This document shows positions 24,958 to 32,681 of a DNA stretch of 38,651 nt, piece by piece. The stretch covers positions 1 to 38,651 of the forward strand of contig JBQTII010000083.1 of the NCBI GenBank assembly GCA_052388275.1, in the 5' to 3' direction. The notes beneath the pieces were generated by a model. That model was given only the letters and a program-made list of their open reading frames with translations. It was not told where the DNA came from and searched no databases. The stretch comes from JBQTII01 sp052388275 (GTDB taxonomy: Bacteria; Actinomycetota; Actinomycetes; Sporichthyales; Sporichthyaceae). Both the position numbers and the translations under genes were made by a program. Position 1 is the first letter of the stretch. Each line of letters starts with the position of its first letter.

Positions 24958-26715
24958 TCAGTCCTTGATCTCGCAGAGCACGGCCCCGCTGGTGACGGTC
25001 GCGCCGATGTCGGCCGACAGACCAGTGACGGTACCCGCCTTGTGCGCATTGAGCGGCTGCTCCATCTTCATGGCCTCCAAGACCACGATGAGGTCACCGG
25101 CGGCGACGACGGCGCCTTCTTCGACGGCGACCTTGACGATGGTGCCCTGCATCGGAGAGGTGAGGGAGTCACCGGACGCGGCCGTACCAGCCTTCTTGCC
25201 GCCGGCCTTGCGAGCCTTGCTCACCGGGCCGGAGGTAGCGGGTCCCGCGGCCGCCAGGCCTGCCGGCAGGACAACCTCAAGGCGCCGTCCGCCGACCTCG
25301 ACGACCACGCTCTGGCGCTCCTCGGCGTCGGATGCGCCGGCCGCGACGCCGCTGTAGGCCACCAGCTGGTTGTCGTACTCGGTCTCGATCCACCGCGTGT
25401 GCACGCTGAACGGCGTGCCGGGCGCCGGCGCAAACGCCGGGTCGGCGACGACCGCGGCGTGGAAGGGGATCACGGTCGGCATGCCGTCGACCACGAACTC
25501 GCTCAGCGCGCGGCCGGACCGCGCCAGGGCCTGCTCGCGGGAGGCGCCGGTAACGATCAGCTTGGCCACGAGGGAGTCGAACATCGGGGGCACGGTCTCG
25601 CCGACCTCGTAACCCGAGTCCAGACGGACACCTGGTCCGGACGGCGGCTTCCAGGCGGTGAGGGTGCCGGGCGCGGGCAGGAAGCCGCGGCCGCCGTCCT
25701 CGGCGTTGATCCGGAACTCGAACGAGTGTCCGCGGATCTGCGGGTCGTCGTAACCCAACGCCTCGCCGTCGGCGATCCGGAACATCTCGCGGACCAGGTC
25801 GATGCCGGTGACCTCCTCGGACACGCAGTGCTCGACCTGCAGGCGGGTGTTGACCTCGAGGAAGGAGATCGTGCCGTCCTGCCCGACCAGGAACTCGCAC
25901 GTCCCCGCGCCGACGTAACCGGCCTCGCGCAGGATCGCCTTGGACGAGGAGTAGAGCTCGTCGACCTGAGCCTGGCTCAAGTACGGCGCGGGCGCCTCCT
26001 CGACGAGTTTTTGGTGGCGACGCTGCAGCGAGCAGTCGCGGGTGGCGACCACGACGACGTTGCCGTGGCTGTCGGCCAGGCACTGGGTCTCGACGTGGCG
26101 CGGGCGATCCAGATAACGCTCGACGAAGCACTCGCCGCGCCCGAACGCGGCAATAGCCTCGCGCACGGCGCTGTCGTACAACTCAGGGATCTCCGCCAGC
26201 GTGCGGGCGACCTTCAGGCCGCGCCCGCCGCCCCCGAACGCCGCCTTGATGGCGACCGGCAGCCCGTTCGCCGCGGCGAACTCGACGACCTCGGTTGAGC
26301 CCGACACCGGGTCCGGGGTGCCGGCGACCAGCGGGGCGCCGGCCTTCTGCGCGATGTGGCGGGCGGCGACCTTGTCGCCGAGGGCGACGATCGCCGAGGG
26401 GGGTGGGCCGATCCAGGTCAGCCCGGCGTCGATGACGGCCTGGGCGAACTCGGCATTCTCGGCGAGGAACCCGTAGCCGGGGTGCACCGCGTCGGCGCCG
26501 GACTTGGCGGCGACGTCGAGCATCTTGGCGATCACCAGGTAACTCTCGCCAGGTGTCGCACCGCCGAGCGCAAAAGCCTCGTCGGCCACGCGCACGTGCA
26601 GCGCGTCGCGGTCCGGTTCGGCGTAGACCGCCACGCTGCCGATGCCGGCGTCCTTGCACGCCCGGGCGACCCGGACCGCAATCTCGCCGCGGTTGGCGAT
26701 CAGTACCTTGCGCAC
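24958..26715 (-). CDS. accA3: Acyl-CoA carboxylase alpha subunit: biotin carboxylase plus biotin carboxyl carrier domain
   Basis: A 585-residue protein. The N-terminal biotin carboxylase begins KVLIANRGEIAVRVAR and has the ATP-grasp loop KAAFGGGGRG and the metal-binding EVNTRLQVEH. After a linker rich in Lys, Ala and Gly comes the carrier domain, with the biotinylated Lys550 in EAMKMEQ. It carboxylates biotin and would pass CO2 to the AccD beta subunit encoded at 34828-36465, supplying malonyl- or methylmalonyl-CoA for lipid synthesis. The GTG at 26715 has a perfect AGGAGG at eight-base spacing. BirA, encoded about 10 kb away, should attach the biotin. Confidence 0.95.
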   Translation of the reverse strand: MRKVLIANRGEIAVRVARACKDAGIGSVAVYAEPDRDALHVRVADEAFALGGATPGESYLVIAKMLDVAAKSGADAVHPGYGFLAENAEFAQAVIDAGLTWIGPPPSAIVALGDKVAARHIAQKAGAPLVAGTPDPVSGSTEVVEFAAANGLPVAIKAAFGGGGRGLKVARTLAEIPELYDSAVREAIAAFGRGECFVERYLDRPRHVETQCLADSHGNVVVVATRDCSLQRRHQKLVEEAPAPYLSQAQVDELYSSSKAILREAGYVGAGTCEFLVGQDGTISFLEVNTRLQVEHCVSEEVTGIDLVREMFRIADGEALGYDDPQIRGHSFEFRINAEDGGRGFLPAPGTLTAWKPPSGPGVRLDSGYEVGETVPPMFDSLVAKLIVTGASREQALARSGRALSEFVVDGMPTVIPFHAAVVADPAFAPAPGTPFSVHTRWIETEYDNQLVAYSGVAAGASDAEERQSVVVEVGGRRLEVVLPAGLAAAGPATSGPVSKARKAGGKKAGTAASGDSLTSPMQGTIVKVAVEEGAVVAAGDLIVVLEAMKMEQPLNAHKAGTVTGLSADIGATVTSGAVLCEIKD

Positions 26716-26780
26716 GCTCTCTACCTCCTGGTGATGACCTGGGGAGTCTAGGGCGTCTCGCCGACTCGCTTCTGCGCTGG

Positions 26781-27071
26781 TCAGCCCCCGGAGACCGCGG
26801 GGATGACGTGGATCTCGGCCCCTGCGGGGACCGGGGTGGCCAGGCCGCCGCTGTCCCGCACGTGAACCTCCCCGACGAAGACGTTGACGTGGCGGCGGAT
26901 CTCCCCGCGCTCATCGCGGATCCGGCGTTCCAAGGCCGGCCAGGGCTTGATCAGCGCGTCGAGGACGTCGCCCACCGTGCCGGTTGTGTCCACGTCGATC
27001 TCCAGTACCGCCGCCCCGCCCGCATGCTCGCGCAAGAGGGCGGGAAGTCGCAGCCGCACGGTGGCGGTCAT
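26781..27071 (-). CDS. MoaD/ThiS family ubiquitin-like sulfur-carrier protein
   Basis: A 96-residue beta-grasp protein ending in Ala-Val-Ser-Gly-Gly. The free C-terminal Gly-Gly is the part that MoaD and ThiS use for adenylation and thiocarboxylation. The body has the expected pattern, including TVGDVLDALIKPWPALERRI and VNVFVGEVHVRDSGG. The ATG at 27071 has no ribosome-binding site. It overlaps the stop of the bridging micro-ORF (ATGA), so translation should be coupled. No MoaE, ThiG or activating E1 gene is in the window. Its partner is the BNR propeller gene just upstream, a pairing I recall from other actinobacteria but cannot verify here. A GTG at 27119 is an alternative start. Confidence 0.8.
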   Translation of the reverse strand: MTATVRLRLPALLREHAGGAAVLEIDVDTTGTVGDVLDALIKPWPALERRIRDERGEIRRHVNVFVGEVHVRDSGGLATPVPAGAEIHVIPAVSGG

Positions 27072-27145
27072 GCCGTCGCCGCCGCGGACTGCGTCCTCGC
27101 GGAGCCGTCCTTCGGCCACCCAATGACCTCGCTGCGCTCGCTCAC
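27068..27145 (-). CDS. 25-residue bridging micro-ORF between the BNR propeller gene and the MoaD/ThiS-like gene
   Basis: The frame opens with GTG at 27145, overlapping the TGA of the upstream gene (GTGA), and closes with TGA at 27068-27070, overlapping the start of the next gene (ATGA). It encodes Val-Ser-Glu-Arg-Ser-Glu-Val-Ile-Gly-Trp-Pro, then a Ser/Ala/Thr-rich end. The nucleotides GAGCGAGCGCAGCGAG followed by TCATTGGGTGGCCGA match the repeat core and spacer at 17812-17926. The downstream gene has no ribosome-binding site of its own, so this frame probably hands ribosomes on. Confidence 0.5.
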   Translation of the reverse strand: MSERSEVIGWPKDGSARTQSAAATA

Positions 27146-28239
27146 TGCACGACGGCCGCCCGTACGCACAGCACCGCAGGCAGGTGGGTGGCCAGGGTCA
27201 TCCAGTTGTCCCCGCCGTCGCGGCTGGCGAACACCTCACCGTTGCGGTTGCCGAAGTACACCCCAGCGCTAGGAGCGTCGTCGGCGCACATCGCGTCGCG
27301 TAGCACGGAGCCGTAGTTCGGCGTCTCGGGCAGTCCCGCCGAGCAGTCGATCCAGCTCGCCCCGGCGTCGTCGGTGCGGTAGACGCGGGCCTTGCGCTCG
27401 GGTGGCAGGCGCGAGATGTCCGCCTCCAGCGGATACACGAACACCGACCCTGGCCGGTTCGGGTGCGCGACGATCGGGAAGCCGAAGTCCCCGGGCAGTC
27501 CGGCATGGATGGGGACCCAGCGTTTGCCGTGGTCGTCGCTGCGGAAAACGCCACCGTGGTTCTGGGCGAAGAGTTGGTCGGGGCGCTCGGGATGCCGGGC
27601 GACCTTGTGCACGCACTGCCCCCATTCCTTCTCTTCCCCGGGCAGGAACGGGGTGGTGATGCCCAGATTGGCGGGGTTCCAGCTCGCCCCGCCGTCGGTA
27701 CTGCGGTAGACCCCGCCGGTCGACATGGCGACCAGCAGGTCGTTCGGATCGCTGGGGTGGGGGAGCACAGTGTGGATCGCCTGCCCGCCGCCGCCGGGGA
27801 ACCAGTCCTTGCGGTGCGGGTGATCCCACAGGCCGTGGACCAGGGTGAAGCTCGCCCCGTTGTCGGTGGAACGCCATAGCGCGCTGGGCTCGGTGCCGGC
27901 GTAGACGACACCCGGCTGGTCGGCCGGGGCCGGGGTCAGGAACCAGATCCGCTCGACGGCGGCACCGGTGCCCTCGGGGAAGCGCACGGCTCCGGCGTCG
28001 GTGTCGTCCCAGGTTTGCCCCAGGTCGCCGGAGCGCACGACCGAGGGGCCCCAGTGGAAGTTCAGGTAACCGGCCAGAAGATTGGTCTCGCCGCAGCGGG
28101 TGTCGATCGCGGCGGCGTACACCTCGCCCATGCCGAAGTGCGGGCCTTCCAGGCGCCAGTTGTGCCGGTCGTCGTCACTGAATGCGAGAAACAGGCCCTT
28201 GGCCGTCCCGATCGCCACTAGCGTGCGTGCGCTGCTCAT
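27142..28239 (-). CDS. BNR/Asp-box beta-propeller protein (annotated in homologues as exo-alpha-sialidase or WD40/YVTN-like)
   Basis: A 365-residue protein made of repeated Asp boxes (SxDxGxxW): SGDLGQTW, STDNGASF, STDGGASW, SDDHGKRW, TDDAGASW and SRDGGDNW. That is six copies, consistent with a six- or seven-bladed propeller of the sortilin/sialidase fold. There is no signal peptide or membrane helix, so it should be cytoplasmic. The catalytic Arg triad, Tyr and Glu of real sialidases are not evident, so a sialidase role is doubtful. Start ATG 28239 has GGAGG six bases upstream. It is coupled through a micro-ORF to a MoaD/ThiS-like gene. I think it is a binding scaffold of unknown purpose. 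Confidence 0.8.
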   Translation of the reverse strand: MSSARTLVAIGTAKGLFLAFSDDDRHNWRLEGPHFGMGEVYAAAIDTRCGETNLLAGYLNFHWGPSVVRSGDLGQTWDDTDAGAVRFPEGTGAAVERIWFLTPAPADQPGVVYAGTEPSALWRSTDNGASFTLVHGLWDHPHRKDWFPGGGGQAIHTVLPHPSDPNDLLVAMSTGGVYRSTDGGASWNPANLGITTPFLPGEEKEWGQCVHKVARHPERPDQLFAQNHGGVFRSDDHGKRWVPIHAGLPGDFGFPIVAHPNRPGSVFVYPLEADISRLPPERKARVYRTDDAGASWIDCSAGLPETPNYGSVLRDAMCADDAPSAGVYFGNRNGEVFASRDGGDNWMTLATHLPAVLCVRAAVVQ

Positions 28240-28322
28240 TGCCACCTCCACCGATGTCTGGGAACCGGTCTATCACTGCCCTCTGACAACCGCGATAACT
28301 CGGGGCGTCCGACGAGCGGGCG

Positions 28323-28964
28323 TTATTGCTCGTGGTTGTTCGGACCCTCGGACCACAGCTCGTGCCAGGCGACCCCGAAATCCCCGACCAAGCGTCGCAG
28401 CAGGGGAAGTGAGACGCCGACGACGTTGTGATGGCAACCCTCGATCCGTTCGACGAAGGCCCCGCCCAGCCCGTCGATGGTGAACGCCCCGGCTACCCAG
28501 AGCGGCTCGCCGGCGGCGACGTAGGCGTCGATCTCGGCATCGGTGAGGTCGGCGAAGTGCACGATCGTCGAGGCAGTTCTTTCCGCCCGCCGCCCGGTGG
28601 CCGGCTCGATCACCGCGTGCCCGGTGTGCAGCACCCCGCTTCGCCCGCGCATGGCCCGCCAGCGGGTGATCGCCGCCTCGGGCGACGTGGGCTTGCCCAG
28701 GGCGGCGGCGTCGAACTCCAGCAGGGAGTCGCAGCCGAGCACCAGCGTCCCCGCCGGCGCGCCTGGCAGCAGCTCCGCCACGGCGGCGGCTTTCATCCCC
28801 GCCAGCAGCTGCGCCGTCGCGGGCGGGGATCCGCCGTCCACGCCGTCCTCGTCGACATTGCTGACGATGACTTCCGGCTCGATCCCGGCCCGGCGAAGGG
28901 TTGCCAGACGCGCAGGGGAGGCCGAGGCCAGGACAAGGTGCGGGCGGGGTGCGTGATCGGTCAC
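28323..28964 (-). CDS. maf: Maf family nucleoside triphosphate pyrophosphatase
   Basis: A 213-residue Maf protein that hydrolyses non-canonical or modified NTPs (dTTP, UTP or m7GTP in characterised members) to the monophosphate and pyrophosphate. The N-terminal nucleotide-binding motif is LASASPARLATLRRAGI. NVDEDG and GCDSLLEFDAAALGKP carry the acidic metal and catalytic residues, and VAGAFTIDGLGGAFVERIEGC is the conserved C-terminal block. The start is one of two adjacent GTGs (28964 or 28967) and has only a weak ribosome-binding site. Maf genes sit next to accE, accD and accA3 in mycobacteria; here hmgA and fah are inserted between them. Confidence 0.9.
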   Translation of the reverse strand: MTDHAPRPHLVLASASPARLATLRRAGIEPEVIVSNVDEDGVDGGSPPATAQLLAGMKAAAVAELLPGAPAGTLVLGCDSLLEFDAAALGKPTSPEAAITRWRAMRGRSGVLHTGHAVIEPATGRRAERTASTIVHFADLTDAEIDAYVAAGEPLWVAGAFTIDGLGGAFVERIEGCHHNVVGVSLPLLRRLVGDFGVAWHELWSEGPNNHEQ

Positions 28965-29039
28965 CACCTGATCATCGCGCCTCGGGTCTGCAAGGCGCGC
29001 GTCCGCTCCGGTGCGGGCCGGCCGGGGCAAGATGGGGGT

Positions 29040-30242
29040 ATGCCCTACTACCGGGTGGCGGGAGAAGTCCCGTCCAAACGCCACACGCAGTTCCGCCAGG
29101 TGGACGGCACGCTGTTCCGCGAGGAACTGATGGGAGCGGAGGGATTTTCCGCGGACTCGTCCCTGCTGTACCACCGGGGCGACCCAGCGGCGATCCTCGA
29201 CAGCCAGGTCTGGGAGCTGCCCGATCAGCAGTTGACGCCCAATCACCCGCTCCGCCCCCGCCACCTGCGGCTGCCCGAGTTGGCGGCGACGGATCCGTCC
29301 GGAGCCGACGCGGTGAGCGGACGCCGGCTGGTGCTGGGCAACCATGACCTGCGCATCTCCTACGTCGTGGCAGGTGCCCCCTCGCCGCTTTATCGCAACG
29401 CGATCGGCGACGAGTGTGTGTTCGTGGAAGCCGGCACGGCAGTCCTGACGACCGTGTTCGGGAGCTTCGAGGTCGGCCGCGGCGACTACCTGGTCATCCC
29501 GCGTGGGACGACCCACCAATGGCTGCCCACCGGGGCGCAACCCATGCGGCTGTACGCGATCGAGGCAGGCTCCCACATCGGACCGCCGCGGCGCTACCTC
29601 TCCGCGCGCGGCCAATTCCTCGAGCACGCCCCGTACTGCGAGCGGGACCTGCGGATGCCTGATGGACCGTCACAGATCTGGCAAACCGACGTCGAGGTCT
29701 ACGTGAAGCACCGTGGGCCGACCGGCGTGCTCGGCTCGATCCTGACGCACGCCACCCATCCATTCGACGTCGTGGGCTGGGACGGGTGCCTGTATCCGTA
29801 CGCGTTCAACGTCGCGGACTTCGAGCCGATCACTGGACGCATCCATCAGCCCCCACCCGTCCACCAGGTCTTCGAGGGAACCAAGTTCGTGGTCTGCAAC
29901 TTCGTGCCGCGCAAGGTGGACTACCACCCGCTTGCCGTACCCGTTCCTTACCACCATTCAAACGTCGATTCCGACGAGGTCATGTTCTACGTGGCCGGCA
30001 ACTACCGGGCTCGCTCGGGCTCCGGAGTCGCCGCCGGATCGGTGTCCTTGCATCCGGGTGGGCACACCCACGGCCCGCAGCCCGGCTCTGCGGAGCGCAG
30101 CCTGGGTGCGGAGCGCTTCGACGAACTGGCGATCATGGTCGACACCTTCGCCCCGCTCGCCCTGGGCGAAGGCGCCTTGGCCTGTGAGGACCCGGCCTAC
30201 GCCGGGACGTGGGCTAACAACGGACCGCGGATCAGGCCGTGA
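29040..30242 (+). CDS. hmgA: Homogentisate 1,2-dioxygenase
   Basis: A 400-residue iron dioxygenase that opens the ring of homogentisate to maleylacetoacetate in tyrosine and phenylalanine catabolism. The beta-barrel body has the family stretches PRGTTHQW, HPFDVVGWDGCLYPYAFN and HQVFEGTKFVVCNFVPR. The metal-binding residues lie in YHHSNVDSDEVMFY (His and Glu) and HPGGHTHGPQPG. The ATG at 29040 has no clear ribosome-binding site; a -10-like CAAGAT lies six bases upstream, so the message may be leaderless. It overlaps fah by four bases (GTGA), which makes a two-gene catabolic operon. No maleylacetoacetate isomerase or 4-hydroxyphenylpyruvate dioxygenase gene is nearby. Confidence 0.9.
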   Translation: MPYYRVAGEVPSKRHTQFRQVDGTLFREELMGAEGFSADSSLLYHRGDPAAILDSQVWELPDQQLTPNHPLRPRHLRLPELAATDPSGADAVSGRRLVLGNHDLRISYVVAGAPSPLYRNAIGDECVFVEAGTAVLTTVFGSFEVGRGDYLVIPRGTTHQWLPTGAQPMRLYAIEAGSHIGPPRRYLSARGQFLEHAPYCERDLRMPDGPSQIWQTDVEVYVKHRGPTGVLGSILTHATHPFDVVGWDGCLYPYAFNVADFEPITGRIHQPPPVHQVFEGTKFVVCNFVPRKVDYHPLAVPVPYHHSNVDSDEVMFYVAGNYRARSGSGVAAGSVSLHPGGHTHGPQPGSAERSLGAERFDELAIMVDTFAPLALGEGALACEDPAYAGTWANNGPRIRP

Positions 30243-31387
30243 CTCAGGACTTCGGCAGCTACACGCTGCCCTACGGGGTGTTCAGTCCTGACGGTCAGTC
30301 ACCTCGGGTGGGGGTTGCGGTCGGCACCGATGTTCTGGACCTGGCCGCGGCGCTCGGTGACGAGACGTTCGCCCGCGCGAGCCTGAATCCGTTCCTCGCC
30401 CAGGGCCGCGCCCGCTGGAGCCAGGTGCGTCAGCAGATCGGGGATCTGATCTGCGCCGGTCCCGCGCCCGAGCACCTGTATTCGATCGATGCGGTGAGGT
30501 TGGCGCTGGCCTTCGAGGTCGCCGACTACGTGGACTTCTACTCCTCGCGTCAGCACGCGGAGAACGTCGGCGCGATCTTTCGCCCGGGCGCCGACCCACT
30601 CCCGCCGAACTGGCTGACGCAACCGCTGGGCTATCACGGGCGCTCGGGGACCGTGGTGGTGTCCGGGACGCCGATCCGCCGGCCCAGCGGTCTGCGCAAG
30701 ATGCCCGACGGCTCGGTGACGTACGGCCCATGCCAGGCCCTGGATATCGAAGCCGAGCTCGGTTTCGTCGTCGGCACGCCGTCGGCCCTGGGAAGCGCCG
30801 TGCCGACCACGGCCTTCCGCGAGCACGTATTCGGGATGGTGCTGCTCAACGACTGGTCCGCCCGCGACATCCAGTTCTGGGAGACCACGCCGCTCGGGCC
30901 GTTTCTCGGAAAGTCGTTCGCGACCTCGATCTCACCCTGGGTGGTACCGCTGGACGCACTCGCCGATGCCTGGCTGCCCACCCCGGCGCAGGAACCGCGA
31001 CCGGCCGAGTATCTGCGCGACGAGGGCGAGCACGGCCTCGACCTCGCCCTCGAGATCGACTGGAACGACACCGTGATCTCGCGCCCACCCGCACGCACCA
31101 CCTACTGGACCGCCGCCCAGCAACTGGCGCACCTCACCGTGAATGGAGCTTCCCTGCGCACCGGCGACCTTTACGGTTCCGGCACAGTGTCCGGCCCCGA
31201 ACGGCGCCAGCGCGGCTGCCTCCTCGAGCTCACCTGGGCGGGCCGGGACGCGCTGACGCTGGCCGACGGCAGTGCGGTCACCTACCTGCGGGACGGCGAC
31301 ATCCTCACGATTCGTGCGACTGCTCCCGGGCCCGACGGCTCCTCGCTCTACCTCGGAGAAGTCACGGGCCCAGTTCTGCCGGCCTGA
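30239..31387 (+). CDS. fahA: Fumarylacetoacetase
   Basis: A 382-residue FAH-family hydrolase that splits fumarylacetoacetate into fumarate and acetoacetate, the last step of tyrosine catabolism. The metal ligands are visible as the Asp of DYVDFYSSRQHAENVG, the two Glu of DIEAELGFVVG and the Asp of LLNDWSARDIQFWE. YHGRSGTVVVSGTP, KSFATSISPWVVPL and GSGTVSGPE are the other diagnostic blocks of true fumarylacetoacetases. The GTG start at 30239 overlaps the hmgA stop (GTGA). The fumarate produced enters the TCA cycle. A short hairpin follows toward the convergent toxin gene. Confidence 0.93.
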   Translation: MTQDFGSYTLPYGVFSPDGQSPRVGVAVGTDVLDLAAALGDETFARASLNPFLAQGRARWSQVRQQIGDLICAGPAPEHLYSIDAVRLALAFEVADYVDFYSSRQHAENVGAIFRPGADPLPPNWLTQPLGYHGRSGTVVVSGTPIRRPSGLRKMPDGSVTYGPCQALDIEAELGFVVGTPSALGSAVPTTAFREHVFGMVLLNDWSARDIQFWETTPLGPFLGKSFATSISPWVVPLDALADAWLPTPAQEPRPAEYLRDEGEHGLDLALEIDWNDTVISRPPARTTYWTAAQQLAHLTVNGASLRTGDLYGSGTVSGPERRQRGCLLELTWAGRDALTLADGSAVTYLRDGDILTIRATAPGPDGSSLYLGEVTGPVLPA

Positions 31388-31391
31388 CTCT

Positions 31392-31433
31392 CCTGCCGCA
31401 GCATCAGGTCGACGTCGTCCTCAGGGCGGCAGG
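31392..31433. terminator. Possible bidirectional hairpin between fahA and the MazF-like gene
   Basis: CCTGCCGC (31392-31399) and GCGGCAGG (31426-31433) form a perfect 8-bp inverted repeat with a 26-nt loop in the convergent gap. The right arm lies inside the last codons of the MazF-like gene, so it may be partly coincidental. Confidence 0.35.
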
Positions 31434-31765
31434 TCGAAGATGACGGCGAGAACCTCGCGGATCTGGGCGAGGGTCGCCGTCCCAACATTGCCGACCACCT
31501 GGTGAATCCGGCGCGCGGAGACTGATCGAACGTGCTGGCACTGTGCCGAGGAGACAACCCTCAGTCCGCTGCCCGGTCCCGGTTCCACAGTGACCTCGCT
31601 ACCGAACGAGCGGATGGTCGAGGTGAACGGGACCACGTGCACCACGTTCGGGTCGGAGTCGAGAAGTGCCTGCGCGGTGACCACGACCGCGGGGTGTCGA
31701 AAGCCTGCTTCCCGGCCGATCGGAACGCCGAGATCGAGCGTAACCACGTCACCCGAGGTCAGCAT
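31421..31765 (-). CDS. MazF/PemK-type toxin (endoribonuclease)
   Basis: A 114-residue protein with the MazF/PemK barrel pattern. The N-terminus is SGDVVTLDLGVPIG-REAGFRHPAVVVT, containing the usual Gly-Asp-Val and Arg-His-Pro-Ala-Val-Val-Val-Thr. VHVVPFTSTIR is the second conserved strand. Members cut single-stranded mRNA at short motifs when freed of antitoxin. Start choice: ATG at 31765 (a TTG precedes it). The start lies 17 bases inside the end of the antitoxin gene, so the toxin is made only with the antitoxin. It converges with fahA. Confidence 0.85.
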   Translation of the reverse strand: MLTSGDVVTLDLGVPIGREAGFRHPAVVVTAQALLDSDPNVVHVVPFTSTIRSFGSEVTVEPGPGSGLRVVSSAQCQHVRSVSARRIHQVVGNVGTATLAQIREVLAVIFDLPP

Positions 31766-31943
31766 CAAGCCAGGCGATCTCGTCGGGGTGGAGCGGTTGG
31801 CGTAATTGCGTGCCGATCTGGGCTTGGCGCAACCGCCGAACGGCGAGGGCCACGGTGTCGCCGACGCTCGACCCCAGTTCTGCGGCCAGGGCCTTGAGTT
31901 CGCGGTGGGTGGCGGAGTCGATCCGCACGCTGGTACTCGTCAT
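31749..31943 (-). CDS. Ribbon-helix-helix antitoxin partner of the MazF-like toxin
   Basis: A 64-residue protein. Residues 3-8 (Ser-Thr-Ser-Val-Arg-Ile) form the DNA-binding strand of a ribbon-helix-helix dimer. Two helices follow (THRELKALAAELG and VGDTVALAVRRLRQAQ), then a toxin-binding tail ending in WLDADLG, which is characteristic of MazE-type antitoxins in actinobacteria. The ATG at 31943 follows a -10-like TATGCT with a seven-base gap, which suggests a leaderless, self-repressed promoter. The AT-rich stretch upstream (around 31951-31972) has an imperfect palindrome with GCAT/ATGC arms. Confidence 0.85.
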   Translation of the reverse strand: MTSTSVRIDSATHRELKALAAELGSSVGDTVALAVRRLRQAQIGTQLRQPLHPDEIAWLDADLG

Positions 31944-32003
31944 GCACATCAGCATACAGAATTGCATGCATCGGGGAGTTGCCTCGTGCCATAGCCTTCC
32001 CGC
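31944..32003. promoter_or_regulatory. Divergent leaderless promoters of the mazEF-like pair and the PH-domain gene
   Basis: On the minus strand TATGCT (31956-31951) lies seven bases before the antitoxin ATG. On the plus strand TAGCCT (31992-31997) lies six bases before the PH-domain ATG. Between them is an AT-richer stretch, GCATACAGAATTGCATGC, with imperfect dyad symmetry, which is a likely antitoxin operator. If bound it might also affect the PH-domain gene. Confidence 0.45.
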
Positions 32004-32627
32004 ATGGGATACCCGACGCGCCTGCTGCTCGATGACGAAAAGATCATCCTCGACCTGCGCCCGCACTGGTGGTTCTACTTCCCGGTGATGGCCCTCGGAG
32101 TGCCGGTACTGGCCTTCGTGGCTTTCGCCGCGACCCTGGACGGTAGCTCCGCAGACGCCGCGAAGTACGTCTCCTACGCCGTCCTCGCGGTGTGGCTGAC
32201 GATGCTGCTCGTGCGGATGTGGCAGTGGTCCACGACGCACTTCGTGGTGACCACCGAGCGGCTCACCTGGCGCGCCGGCCTGATCGCCAAGAGCAGTCGC
32301 GATATTCCGCTGGACCGGATCAACGACATCGCCTCCACCCAGTCGATCTTCGAACGGATGCTGCGTTCGGGGCACCTGCTGATCGAGTCCGCCGGTGAGC
32401 GCGGGCAGCAGGACTTCAAGGACATCTCCCACGTCGACCGGGTGCAGAAGGAGATCCTCAAGCAGATCGAGGCACACGAGCAGCGCGAACGGTTCGAGGG
32501 TTACCCGGGCACGGGAGTGGTCAACGTACCGGAGCAGATCACCCAACTCGCCGCGCTGCGCGACGCCGGGACGATCAGCGCCGCCGAGTTCGAGGCGAAG
32601 AAGGCGGACCTGCTCGGGCGCATGTAG
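32004..32627 (+). CDS. PH domain-containing membrane protein with a C-terminal SHOCT motif
   Basis: A 207-residue protein. Two transmembrane helices (about 24-43 and 55-73) are followed by a bacterial PH (bPH2/DUF304) domain with the typical THFVVTTERLTWRAGLIAKSSRDIPLDRINDI. A linker leads to the C-terminal LAALRDAGTISAAEFEAKKADLL, which fits the short SHOCT helical hairpin. It is membrane-bound with the PH domain in the cytoplasm. The function is unknown, though a related gene sits beside birA in mycobacteria. A second PH-domain gene is at 37300-37869. Here two toxin-antitoxin modules flank it. The ATG at 32004 appears leaderless. Confidence 0.85.
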   Translation: MGYPTRLLLDDEKIILDLRPHWWFYFPVMALGVPVLAFVAFAATLDGSSADAAKYVSYAVLAVWLTMLLVRMWQWSTTHFVVTTERLTWRAGLIAKSSRDIPLDRINDIASTQSIFERMLRSGHLLIESAGERGQQDFKDISHVDRVQKEILKQIEAHEQRERFEGYPGTGVVNVPEQITQLAALRDAGTISAAEFEAKKADLLGRM

Positions 32628-32651
32628 CCCGCGTGGCGCCACGACATCTCC

Positions 32652-32670
32652 GTATGGCGTGAGGTATGGC
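32652..32670 (+). promoter_or_regulatory. Direct repeats upstream of vapBC, probable operator
   Basis: GTATGGC occurs twice (32652-32658 and 32664-32670), with starts 12 bp apart, ending 11 bases before the vapB start. Ribbon-helix-helix antitoxins bind such repeats about one helical turn apart to repress their own operon. Confidence 0.4.
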
Positions 32671-32681
32671 ACGATGGAGGA

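Noticed and set aside
27142..28239. True exo-alpha-sialidase function for the Asp-box protein
   Set aside because: Asp boxes are only structural. The Arg triad, Tyr and Glu of sialidases and a secretion signal are not evident.
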